Position numbers and translations under genes: made by a program | Shown here: positions 54,292 through 63,493 of the stretch, one piece after another | How positions within the stretch are numbered: position 1 is the first letter of the stretch | Layout: each line of letters starts with the position of its first letter | The notes under the pieces: generated by a model | What the model was told of the DNA's origin: nothing | The model's database searches: none | Seen by the model: the letters and a program-made list of their open reading frames with translations, nothing else | Source of the DNA: Nostoc sp. NIES-3756 | Lineage (GTDB): Bacteria; Cyanobacteriota; Cyanobacteriia; Cyanobacteriales; Nostocaceae | Length of the DNA stretch: 64,000 nucleotides | Reading direction: 5' to 3' | Assembly (NCBI RefSeq): GCF_001548375.1 | Contig: NZ_AP017295.1 | Location: forward strand, 6,393,501-6,457,500

Positions 54292-57200
54292 ATGTATGAG
54301 ATGACATTATTTGAGCCACCAGATATTTTTACAGCGCGTATCAAGGAATTGACAGGTAACTCTGAACTCAATCGAGAGCAAGCTCAATTATTGCTTCAGG
54401 TAGAACTTGCTTTTGCCTTAATGGAGCGTTTAGGAATCGATGATGAACCAGTAACAGCAGTTTGGGCAATACTCAGTGGTATGCCTTTACGACATCCACG
54501 TTTGCAGAACTTGGATGAGATGGAGCGGCGTGCAATTGCTAACGCTCGGCAAATTATCCCATTTTCAGCGCGTTTCGCATGGTTGAACGCATTACGTTCT
54601 TATGCCCGCAATATTCCGCAAAACTTGCGTAATTATGCACTTAGCACACAAAACTTGAGCAATTTGGACGAGCTAATTATTAGTGGACTAAAGCAACTTC
54701 GGCATCAAATCCACCAGAATTTATACGAAAACTGCTTGAGTGCTAATTTGAAGTTTCGCCAACGCCGGGTTAAACAAGCAGAGGCAGGAGTTGCTTACCA
54801 ATTTCAGGCTAAGACAGAAAAAGAAACAGTATCAATGCAGGTACAGTTCACACCAGAACATTTAAGTACAGTACGACAATTGCGTTTGCCTTGGTTTCCC
54901 ACACCACGCGATCGCCACCCTTTTTCAGTACAGATTTCAGATTTACAATCAGATGCAGAGTTTCTTGATCGCCGTGAACAGTTACTAGCACGCCGATATG
55001 GTTGGAATGAAACACAAAAAGGACACTGGGTCAACCGCTTTCGCAAAATCAACTTTCATAAAATTCAGGCAGACGGTACGCTGAGTGAGGCAAATACACA
55101 ACCATTAGAGTTGGATGGTTTTGGACATATTGCGGGACAGGTCGCCTCTGGAAAGTCTACCAAGTCAACTTTGCTTGCCGTCAATGTTGTGCGAAATCAC
55201 CCTGAACGCCGCATCACCTTGGTTGTTAGTGATGTACAATCGGCCATCCGGTTAGCAAATCAGATTAATTGGTGGTTCTGTGACGATCCAGAAAACGATG
55301 AGCCGGTTGCTGTACCCTTACTAGGACGCAGTAAACGAGACGCGCACCTGAAAAGCTTGTATGCGTCGAAAGACTTTCAGGAACATTGGCAACGCGGACA
55401 ACCACATTGGGGCGATCGCTTTTTGGGAACAGCTTGTGCTTTACAAGGGCTGCTACAGTCTAGCGACATCTTCGACCGCTTGCACGGCAAGCCACTCAAG
55501 CCTGGAACTGAGCCATGTCATGTTTTGAAAAAAGCGCCAGAAAGTGAAAGCGAGCGTAAAAAACAAAGCAATTACCCTGGTGTGTCCCACTTATGTCCCT
55601 TTTTTGCCACTTGCCCATCACAGCAGGTATATCGTGATATGCCAAATGCGCGTGTTTGGATCACAACTCCAGGCGCTATGGCAATGGCTGGCTTACCACG
55701 TCATCTGGAATTACGTCCTATCAAGATAGGGGAACTCGTTTATCAACATTCGGATATTGTTGTCTTTGATGAAGTAGACACCGTTATTAAGTGGTTTGAT
55801 GACGTATACGCTGAGGAAGTTTTACTGACCAATGGTGGTATTTTTGATGACATTGGGGTGAAAACTGAAGATTACATGAGATTTAATCGTGTTACCCCAC
55901 CATTGATGCAGCGATGGACAACCGCAGAACGTCATGTACAAAGTGTAGTCACAGCAACATTAACTTTATTAGATAAACATTTAGGACACGAGTTTTTGCG
56001 TAAATGGGTAGAACGTGGCTACTTTACACCTAATTCTCTCCTCTACAAATTTGCCCGTCGCCTTGCTGGACTGGAAGAGTTAGATCCTCCTGATGTCACT
56101 GAGCAGGAAATTAAGGCTAATAATCGGCGTGTACAACAGATAATGCAATATTTTGACGCATTACTCGACGATGATCCCTTACTTAGGCAACCACGATCTC
56201 ATCCTAAAGTTAATAGGCTCGCACTTCTCATTCAACAGATTAATAGTATTGGCGAAAGTGCCACTGATGACAGCATTCATCGTGCTTGCAAAGCCTGGAT
56301 AATTGACTTTTTCCCCAAGACAGGACAACGATTAGCGGGACTGCGAACAAAAATAGAAAAACGCCAAAACAATTTACAGCAGACGGCTAAGAAAAAGCGG
56401 CGAAACTCCTCAAAAAAGGAAGAACAGTTAGATCCCGTAGACTCAGTAGACACTCTAGCCTATCGTTTACAGTTTGCCCTTACCATCACTCTTTTAGATC
56501 GGCACACACGCATTGTCTTTTACGAATGGCATCATCGACCCCCCAATCTGGATGACGAGCCACCACATCGTCGTATGCCAACAGCAATGTTAAATATTTT
56601 ACCCTTACCACCAACAGGAAGGCAGTTTGGCACGTACTATTCCCGCAAGGATGACAATCACAATCAATCTGAGAATAGCAGCGAAAATGCTTTATCTTTG
56701 TTTGCTTATACAAATATTGGTCGTTACTACGTTTTGAACTTTCATCGCTTGCTCACTGACTTGGATGGTCAACGCGGCCCTAACGTTTTGGCACTATCAG
56801 GAACATCTTATCTACCACATTCCACGCAATTTCATGTTGGCAATCCCCAGGGTATTTTAATGCCAGAGGCGAGTGCAACAGAAGCGATCGCTCAAAGCCA
56901 CTTTAAGTTTCAGCCTCAACTGAACAGCAAAGAGGAACCTATCCGTATTTCTGGAACATCTGAACGTCAGAAAATGGGAATGTTTAAACAAATGGCACAA
57001 GCCTTAGTTGGCAACAACGGTAGTGGTCATTTAGGACAGGAACTTGGGCAACTGAAGCACCTTGCTCAGAGTGATGCAGATTGTTGGCAAGATAGAGAAC
57101 GCTTACTTTTACTCGTAAACTCCTACGACCAAGCGCGGTGGGTAGCTGAAGAAATCCGTCAATGTTGGTGGAATATACGAGAGCAAGTGTACCATTTGCA

Positions 57201-57921
57201 GCGCGATCGCTCAGAAACTTTAACTGATGATATTGATTATCTTTCAAGAATGGAACTTGGCGCTCTCAACCGTGCTGATATTGAAACTTTCGCCCTGACT
57301 GGAGGTAAAATCCTGGCTGCACCGATGAGTGCAATCGGACGCGGATTCAACATCTTAAATGCAAATGGTAAAGCTGCCTTTGGTGCAGTTTACTTTCTCA
57401 CCCGTCCTTATCCTCATCCACATGATACACAAGCGATCGCTCAAGAAATCAACCGTCGGGCTTTGGATTGGCTGGACGATGCGAATTTCATTGCTTGGGA
57501 AGGAGACGGAATTTTAGGACGTGCGGAAGCTGTGCGCCGATTGTCTGCGCGTTACTGGCGATCGGTAGAACATCGTTCTTACTACAAAACACTGCGTGCA
57601 AATCCAGAGTTACGCGCCTTTCCCCGCCAAGACTTAGCCGCGACTACGGCTGGCGTAATCGTTCAAGCTGTAGGTCGTCTTTTGCGTGGGGGAGTTCCCT
57701 TTCATGCTTACTTTGTTGATGCTGCTTGGGGGCCAAACTATGCCGAAAAGCAACAGCCTGATACACCGCGTACCAGCTTGCTGGCAGCAATCATCGATTT
57801 GCTTTGCGGTTATGTTACCGAAGATAATGTTAGTCAAGCTTTATACCAATCGATAGCCGATGCTTTGGTTGATATCGATGGCTTCAACTGGGAAATAGAC
57901 TCAAGAGATAGAGAAAGATGA
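54292..57921 (+). CDS. pPIWI-RE island DinG/XPD-like helicase
   Basis: A 1209-residue superfamily 2 helicase. Walker A is AGQVASGKST at 281-290, Walker B DEVD at 493-496, motif III ALSGTS near 834, motif V SAIGRGFN at about 1013-1020 and motif VI QAVGRLLRGG at 1125-1134. C382, C409, C435 and C441 lie between motifs Ia and II, where DinG/XPD helicases carry a 4Fe-4S cluster. The N-terminal 270 residues are an extra region specific to these islands. It starts four bases after the REase gene and overlaps the PIWI gene by four, so the operon is tightly coupled. It probably unwinds DNA or R-loops for the PIWI protein. Confidence 0.88.
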   Translation: MYEMTLFEPPDIFTARIKELTGNSELNREQAQLLLQVELAFALMERLGIDDEPVTAVWAILSGMPLRHPRLQNLDEMERRAIANARQIIPFSARFAWLNALRSYARNIPQNLRNYALSTQNLSNLDELIISGLKQLRHQIHQNLYENCLSANLKFRQRRVKQAEAGVAYQFQAKTEKETVSMQVQFTPEHLSTVRQLRLPWFPTPRDRHPFSVQISDLQSDAEFLDRREQLLARRYGWNETQKGHWVNRFRKINFHKIQADGTLSEANTQPLELDGFGHIAGQVASGKSTKSTLLAVNVVRNHPERRITLVVSDVQSAIRLANQINWWFCDDPENDEPVAVPLLGRSKRDAHLKSLYASKDFQEHWQRGQPHWGDRFLGTACALQGLLQSSDIFDRLHGKPLKPGTEPCHVLKKAPESESERKKQSNYPGVSHLCPFFATCPSQQVYRDMPNARVWITTPGAMAMAGLPRHLELRPIKIGELVYQHSDIVVFDEVDTVIKWFDDVYAEEVLLTNGGIFDDIGVKTEDYMRFNRVTPPLMQRWTTAERHVQSVVTATLTLLDKHLGHEFLRKWVERGYFTPNSLLYKFARRLAGLEELDPPDVTEQEIKANNRRVQQIMQYFDALLDDDPLLRQPRSHPKVNRLALLIQQINSIGESATDDSIHRACKAWIIDFFPKTGQRLAGLRTKIEKRQNNLQQTAKKKRRNSSKKEEQLDPVDSVDTLAYRLQFALTITLLDRHTRIVFYEWHHRPPNLDDEPPHRRMPTAMLNILPLPPTGRQFGTYYSRKDDNHNQSENSSENALSLFAYTNIGRYYVLNFHRLLTDLDGQRGPNVLALSGTSYLPHSTQFHVGNPQGILMPEASATEAIAQSHFKFQPQLNSKEEPIRISGTSERQKMGMFKQMAQALVGNNGSGHLGQELGQLKHLAQSDADCWQDRERLLLLVNSYDQARWVAEEIRQCWWNIREQVYHLQRDRSETLTDDIDYLSRMELGALNRADIETFALTGGKILAAPMSAIGRGFNILNANGKAAFGAVYFLTRPYPHPHDTQAIAQEINRRALDWLDDANFIAWEGDGILGRAEAVRRLSARYWRSVEHRSYYKTLRANPELRAFPRQDLAATTAGVIVQAVGRLLRGGVPFHAYFVDAAWGPNYAEKQQPDTPRTSLLAAIIDLLCGYVTEDNVSQALYQSIADALVDIDGFNWEIDSRDRER

Positions 57922-60860
57922 TGACTAGAAGAACTACAGCAACAAATATTTTACTACCCGCCCGGATGAACTTGGTGACAGATGCCTTTGCCAACCTAAA
58001 GGTTGCTGTACTGCCATTTCCTTTTATCCAAGTGGTTGCAGACTTCTGTCATGATATAAAACAAGTATTGTATCGTGGCAGCAACAAGGAGGTTAAGCCA
58101 CCATATCGACAGTTAAATAATGCTTTGCTTGCCTGTGCATCTACACTCACATACGGCTTTGAGTTTCATAGTTTTGACGAGGAAAGGAAGCTTTCTGTAT
58201 ATCAGGCGTTAGCCGTAGGAACACCAGAAAACCCCCTCAAGATTCCCACACCCCAACAAATACATCAATTAGTGAGAATATGGGCGCAGGAATGGACAAA
58301 GCAATATCGGGACAAGGGTAACACGGAGCAAGTAAATAGCGTGTGCGATCGCTTTCTAGAAAGGATAGCAATCATGCCGCCTGATTGGGAGTGGCAACGC
58401 ATTAAACCAGAAATACTTGTGCGCGATATTAACGCAGAAAAAGGTTTGGGATTTCATGCTATTCCTAGTCTTTTGGCAACAATGTTGCATGAAAACAAGT
58501 GCATCATTCGTTCTGGAAAACAAGAACAGGAAATTCAATGGCGCAAAGTACAAGGAGGGGGTTCGGGTAAGGTGGGACTCTACCTTGTCAGCAAGCCCTT
58601 TCAGTCCAATTACACCGATGATTCTGGCAAGGAAAAAGAAGGTTATTTTGCTTACCGTCTAGATTTTAATGTTGAGACGCAAGCAGGAAAGTTTAATCAC
58701 AAGGGCAACCTACAATCTTGGATTTTTCTGCACTTAAGTTGCCAGCGATATGCTCATGAACCCTTGTCAGATGGCAACTATGGGCGTGACATCTCTGTTC
58801 TCATGGGTATGAACAAGGCACGTTTATCTGATTATGAGGTAGATTCGACACTGGTACGTCTTGTTATTGATAACAACGGTAAAGATAACGAGAATTTTTG
58901 GAGGTTGCAACTACCGGAACTGCTGGCGGCGTTCAAAGCACGCCCTCTAGAACAGCCAGAAAATATTCTGAATAATCCGGCTGTAGTTGGTAATTTAGAT
59001 AACACAGTTAAATGGGGTGATAAAGATGAATATTATGTAGTTCACGCTGAAGGTTATAAGTACCAGCATGAAAAGAGTAAAAGAGGACACGGCATTAAAA
59101 CAGGATTTAGTTTTTTGGAACGGGGCGATATCGTTGCACGGGTACTGGAACTACTCAACGGCGTTTTAATACCAGATAAGCCGATGCAGCCTGATATCCC
59201 TGCACCATCCGGTACAAAAGTACCATTAGCAATGCGTGATTACAAATTTATTTCCCAATCTCGTACAAAGCGCCAACCTTATCAGCAAATTGCTACTAAT
59301 GCAATTTACCGAGCATTGCAGGGTAAGTCAATGCACATTTTTCTGATTTATCGAGAACAAGACACTTATGAAGTGGTTTACCAGCAGTTACGCAATGTAT
59401 TCCTTCTCAATGACAATGAAGATTTTCCACCACACATTACAGTTTCCAAAATTTTGATTGATAATGCCGAGCTTTTAGAGAAATTTAATACAAATGGTCT
59501 AAGACCTAAAGATGGTAGCAGATTTGATGAGCAGATACGCGATCAGCATCAGAAAAAACGAGAATTATGGCGTAAATTTATCCAGCAAACTATTACTCCA
59601 CGAATAAATCTTGAGACTAATACCCACTGTTTAGCGATTATCGAAATCGGACAAATCAAAACCAAAGGAGTTCTCCCTCAACAAAATATTAAAGGGGCAA
59701 TTCGTGAAGCTTGTGTCAGGGAAGGTATTAGTTCACAAATGATACAGACGGTTAAACCAAAATTAAATGATACAGAAGATAATGAAGACAAATCACCATC
59801 TTACAGTAAACTAACAAAAGGGCGTGTGATGAACGCTGTACTTGATGGAACATTACGCCAAACTGGAGCGCTATACGGACTACCCTCTCAAATTTACGAG
59901 CAAGCGAAGATACCGAAAGAAATTGCCCAAGGCTTAGATGTAATTACCTTTTGTCGTCGCAAGACTAATCCATATCAAGGTGATATTCATTATGCTCTTG
60001 CAGTACGTCTACGTGCAACAGGTGCAGTAGATGTACTACTTCCCGATGCTAATCATTGGATTCCTTATAACCAGGCGGGAATTGATATCGGAAAAATTTT
60101 TGCTAAAGCACGTTGCGATCGCCAAGAAAATAAAAAGCGCATTCAAAGTAAAATTAAGTTGAACGGTACGGAATTAGTACGGTTTGTTGCCAATGTACTC
60201 ACCAAATACTTAGACCGACCAACGGTTGTCCTCATTGAAGCTGAAGGATGGCGTAACGGGCGTGGCGAAGATAATGATGGCAAAATCTGGCCGCAGTTGC
60301 AAAATGAGAACTTTCTTGCAAAATCCAACTTTCTTGACTTCTCTCATGTTCCTGGGCACACTTGCGAGTATACCCGTGATCATCAACAACTACAGAACTT
60401 ATTAGCAGTGATTCGTATTCGCACTGGTAAGGAAACACCACAGTATATTACCAATCGAGAAGCTTGGAATGAAAATTGTGCAGCACAAGATTTTAAACAT
60501 CTGAGCGGTTTTTATGATAAGTCTGCACCAGAACTATTACATTACTTCTCTGTGGGAAAACTACCAAGAACGCAGAAGTTTCAAAATGAAATACCAATAC
60601 CTGAACTTTACAAACTCGGTTTTCACGAGGATAAATACGGTGCTAATATCCCATTCAAACATCAGCAAATAGTCGAGATAGTACCGTTCTTTGTACACCC
60701 AGATTTTCAAACAAAAGAAGCTTTAAAAGCACTATGTCGTGTTCCTCACTTTTTAAGATGTTCACCTGCTTGGTCTATGGGAAATATCGTTTCACCATAC
60801 CCAATGCACTTAGGCAATGAACTCATAGAAGATCATCTGTGTATACTTGGGGTCGATTGA
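57918..60860 (+). CDS. pPIWI-RE family protein
   Basis: A 980-residue prokaryotic PIWI protein of the RE branch, distinct from classical Argonautes. The N-terminal half (about 1-430) is the X-type region. A MID-like part (about 455-560; RQPYQQIATNAIYRALQ, HIFLIYRE) is followed by the RNase-H-fold PIWI domain (about 560-980; LAIIEIGQI, VLLIEAEGWRN-like strand, WPQLQN, RIRTGKET, YPMHLGNEL). The family was defined by Burroughs, Iyer and Aravind as part of three-gene islands proposed to target invading nucleic acid. The ATG overlaps the helicase stop (ATGA). The exact conserved Arg/Glu pair needs alignment to place. Confidence 0.87.
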   Translation: MMTRRTTATNILLPARMNLVTDAFANLKVAVLPFPFIQVVADFCHDIKQVLYRGSNKEVKPPYRQLNNALLACASTLTYGFEFHSFDEERKLSVYQALAVGTPENPLKIPTPQQIHQLVRIWAQEWTKQYRDKGNTEQVNSVCDRFLERIAIMPPDWEWQRIKPEILVRDINAEKGLGFHAIPSLLATMLHENKCIIRSGKQEQEIQWRKVQGGGSGKVGLYLVSKPFQSNYTDDSGKEKEGYFAYRLDFNVETQAGKFNHKGNLQSWIFLHLSCQRYAHEPLSDGNYGRDISVLMGMNKARLSDYEVDSTLVRLVIDNNGKDNENFWRLQLPELLAAFKARPLEQPENILNNPAVVGNLDNTVKWGDKDEYYVVHAEGYKYQHEKSKRGHGIKTGFSFLERGDIVARVLELLNGVLIPDKPMQPDIPAPSGTKVPLAMRDYKFISQSRTKRQPYQQIATNAIYRALQGKSMHIFLIYREQDTYEVVYQQLRNVFLLNDNEDFPPHITVSKILIDNAELLEKFNTNGLRPKDGSRFDEQIRDQHQKKRELWRKFIQQTITPRINLETNTHCLAIIEIGQIKTKGVLPQQNIKGAIREACVREGISSQMIQTVKPKLNDTEDNEDKSPSYSKLTKGRVMNAVLDGTLRQTGALYGLPSQIYEQAKIPKEIAQGLDVITFCRRKTNPYQGDIHYALAVRLRATGAVDVLLPDANHWIPYNQAGIDIGKIFAKARCDRQENKKRIQSKIKLNGTELVRFVANVLTKYLDRPTVVLIEAEGWRNGRGEDNDGKIWPQLQNENFLAKSNFLDFSHVPGHTCEYTRDHQQLQNLLAVIRIRTGKETPQYITNREAWNENCAAQDFKHLSGFYDKSAPELLHYFSVGKLPRTQKFQNEIPIPELYKLGFHEDKYGANIPFKHQQIVEIVPFFVHPDFQTKEALKALCRVPHFLRCSPAWSMGNIVSPYPMHLGNELIEDHLCILGVD

Positions 60861-60867
60861 CAAATTA

Positions 60868-61768
60868 GACCTCTTGCACGAATAGTGTAAGCATGAAAAA
60901 ATACAGGTCAAAAAAGAAAGAGCAATGAGCTACGAACAGATAAAAGACCTGCCAGCACCAGAATTTAAACGGTTATGTGGAGTACATATTGCGACGTTTG
61001 GAAAAATGGTAGAAGTCTTAAAGCCTCAATTGGCGAGAACGGGAAAAAAAGGGGGTCAGCCAAAGTTAAGCGTGGAAGACCATTTATTAATTGCGCTTGA
61101 ATATTGGCGGGAGTATAGAACTTACTTCCATATTCTAAAAGTTGGGGTATACATGAATCCACAGTATTTCGGATAGTACGGAAGGTAGAAAATATCTTAA
61201 TTAAGTCGAGAGCGTTTAGATTGCCTGGAAAACGGGAGTTAAATCAGGGAGTGTATGAGTGGAAAGTGTTAGTAGTGGATGTGACTGAAACACCAGTTGA
61301 ACGCCCAAAAAAAAACAGCGTCGGTATTATAGCGGCAAGAAAAAACTTCACACATTGAAAGCCCAATTGGTAGTTGACCAAGCTAGTGGTAAAATCATCT
61401 GTACTGCTTATGGAATCGGTCGCATTCATGACTTCCGTTTACTGAAAAATACGAAGGTAAGATTTCATAATTCTCAGTTGTGTTTAGCCGATAAAGGCTA
61501 TCAAGGAATTGCCAAACTCCACGCTGGTAGCTGTATTCCGGCTAAAAAACCGTGTGGAGCTAATTTATCCCCTGCTGATCGTCAGCACAATCGTAATTTA
61601 GCTCAACTACGTATTATTTGCGAACATATCAATCGTCGATTGAAAATTTTTCGCATCCTCAAAGAACGATATCGTAATCGCAGAAAACGCTTTGGCTTGC
61701 GATGCAACTTAATTGCTGGACTTCTTAATTATGAACTTGCTCTGTTTTCTTGATTCGTGCAAGAGGTC
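60868..61768 (+). mobile_element. IS5-like insertion sequence, probably inactive
   Basis: About 901 bp with perfect terminal inverted repeats GACCTCTTGCACGAAT, flanked by TA on both sides (likely target duplication). It contains one DDE transposase gene broken by frame changes. The left end lies only seven bases after the pPIWI-RE stop codon. Confidence 0.88.
60925..61753 (+). pseudogene. IS5-family DDE transposase with frame changes
   Basis: Translated in pieces, the gene reads MSYEQIKDLPAPEFKRLCG (frame 1), then SWGIHESTVFRIVRKVEN to VDVTETPVERPKK (frame 2, from about 61140), then KAQLVVDQASGK to CEHINRRLKIFRIL (frame 3). The catalytic Asp residues (VVDVTE, ADKGYQG) and Glu (CEHINRR) are all present. 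The first change is a one-base loss near 61135 (expected HIAKSWG); the second lies at a run of nine A at about 61307-61315, which could be a programmed slippage site or a second loss. Confidence 0.82.
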
Positions 61769-61895
61769 TATTCAACGTGACGCATAAATATGGCAACATC
61801 CGCCCCTAGAATTGTATGTTCTCAGGCGGTTTATCAGTTAATAACAGCAAAATGATTGAAATTTTTAAGGAATCAACTATAATCTAATGTCAAAA

Positions 61896-62291
61896 TTAGT
61901 TAAGTCTAGCTTTTTGTGAAATAAGTTTAGCTACTTTAACTTCTTGTTTAATTTGATTTGCTTCGTTTTGAGTTTCCTCTGCTAGTTCTTCGAGATCATC
62001 GGCTATTGACATAATTTCTTGCACTAACTGTTTTGTCTTTGCTGATTTGTGATCATATTCTTCCAAAGCTTCTGTAATCTCAGAGAAAAGTTCTTTATAT
62101 TCTTCAGGTGGATTCTCTAACCACTCCTCAAATTCACTTTGCGATTTTTGAACAATAGCAAGAGTCTTTTCCCAAGAGCTTTTTAGACGCATATCTAGCG
62201 TCTGAATATCCTTATACTTCGCCTTGAGTTGTTTGGTAGTATTGACCCCCACTAACTCGTATACTTTAGCTTTTAACTCTTGGAGTTTCAT
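61896..62291 (-). CDS. Coiled-coil protein of unknown function, 131 residues
   Basis: An acidic helical protein (KLQELKAKVYELVGVNTTKQL, then WLENPPEEYKELFSEITEALEEY, then a C-terminal coiled coil). No family recognised. It lies 20 bases after a second coiled-coil gene on the same strand, so the two form an operon that converges on the IS and the pPIWI-RE island. Confidence 0.65.
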   Translation of the reverse strand: MKLQELKAKVYELVGVNTTKQLKAKYKDIQTLDMRLKSSWEKTLAIVQKSQSEFEEWLENPPEEYKELFSEITEALEEYDHKSAKTKQLVQEIMSIADDLEELAEETQNEANQIKQEVKVAKLISQKARLN

Positions 62292-62311
62292 GGTTTCAAA
62301 TGTAGAGCATT

Positions 62312-63010
62312 TTATCGCTTTATTTGGTTTAATTGCTGAAAAAGCCTTTGATTGTCCTCACGAAGACGCTGACTCTCTAAAAGTAAGATAGCAATTTGCT
62401 GTTTTTGCTGTTCAGCTAAAGCTCTTGCTTCGTCTCTTTGCTGTTTATACCGTTTAGTATGGGAAAGTCTTCCACCTAAACTCTGATTATTCTTAGCTAA
62501 TTCTTGTCTTCTCTTTTCAACAGCATTGTACTTCTTTTTTAGTTGCTCTAGTTCTGTACGCAATTCCGCCTCAGCTTTACTATTCTCTGCTTCAGATCGG
62601 AAGGCTTCATTTTCAGCTTCTAGCGAAGCAATTCTTGCTTCTAATCTCTTAATTTCCTTGTCCTTGCCAAACAGTTTTTCTTGTAATGCTTTGATAATAA
62701 TATGAAGCTTAGATTTTTGTTTATCTTGTTCCTGACAAGCTGCTTCCATCTCATGAGCGCGATCACGCAGACGACAAGCACGATGCTGTAAAACTTTAGC
62801 AGTACATCCGTACTTTATAACAGCAATAACTCTACTACGCTCTAGTTCATCCAATCGTTGAACTTCAGGGATAGACCGAAGCTCGTCGTAGTTGGTGCAT
62901 TCATGGCGCAGCTTTTGGGTTGGAACGTGTTGAGTATCTGCTATTAACTCATAGTTTTTCAGCCGGACTCGATCATGCCAGTAATCGAATAATGCTTTGC
63001 TATCGTCCAT
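62312..63010 (-). CDS. Coiled-coil protein with globular N-terminus, 232 residues
   Basis: The N-terminal 75 residues (SKALFDYWHDRVRLKNYEL, RSIPEVQRLDELERSR, AVIKYGCTAKVLQHRACRL) look globular. About 80-232 is a continuous coiled coil rich in Glu, Lys and Gln, with heptads such as KRLEARIASLEAENEAF. I know no family. The layout recalls a DNA-binding head with a coiled-coil tail, as in KfrA-like proteins, but no clear helix-turn-helix is visible. Confidence 0.65.
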   Translation of the reverse strand: MDDSKALFDYWHDRVRLKNYELIADTQHVPTQKLRHECTNYDELRSIPEVQRLDELERSRVIAVIKYGCTAKVLQHRACRLRDRAHEMEAACQEQDKQKSKLHIIIKALQEKLFGKDKEIKRLEARIASLEAENEAFRSEAENSKAEAELRTELEQLKKKYNAVEKRRQELAKNNQSLGGRLSHTKRYKQQRDEARALAEQQKQQIAILLLESQRLREDNQRLFQQLNQIKR

Positions 63011-63493
63011 TGTGCGATCGCTTCTGAGAATACTTATTTATTCTTAAAAGATAGAGTAACTGAAAGCTAGGTTGTAGTCGTATTTACTCGGAAATACTTA
63101 ATAAATCTTGACTAGATCAATTTATCGACCATCTTTGCTTTAATTTAAACTGTTCTTAATGCGTTGTTTACTATTAAGTTGGAGTTCTATTTTTAGAAGT
63201 GACCATTTTTGGTGCTGCTTTTTGAATCCTCATCGCTTTTGCTACTTGATTTTGAGGTGTGCGAGGATGCACTTGAAGTTAAATCCCAATCTAACCGAAC
63301 AACACTAGAAATTTGCTTCCGCCTTAATAGCTCGGTATCAATAAGAATTTAACTAGAACAATAGCTGATGGTCACTTTACCTCTGAGTTATCAGTTAAGC
63401 CCTAGAGCGATCACCGTTTCTCCTCAGAACTCAGGTACTATGACTATAGTCCGTTCTGTAAAAATTTCGCCTAGCTGCCGGCTTACTTAGATC
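63011..63493. other. Intergenic region upstream of cobW
   Basis: About 480 bp between divergent genes. I looked for a cobalamin riboswitch core or a Zur-type palindrome and found no convincing match. No gene visible. Confidence 0.45.

Noticed and set aside
63011..63493. Cobalamin riboswitch before cobW
   Set aside because: No convincing B12-box or switch core could be read in this region.
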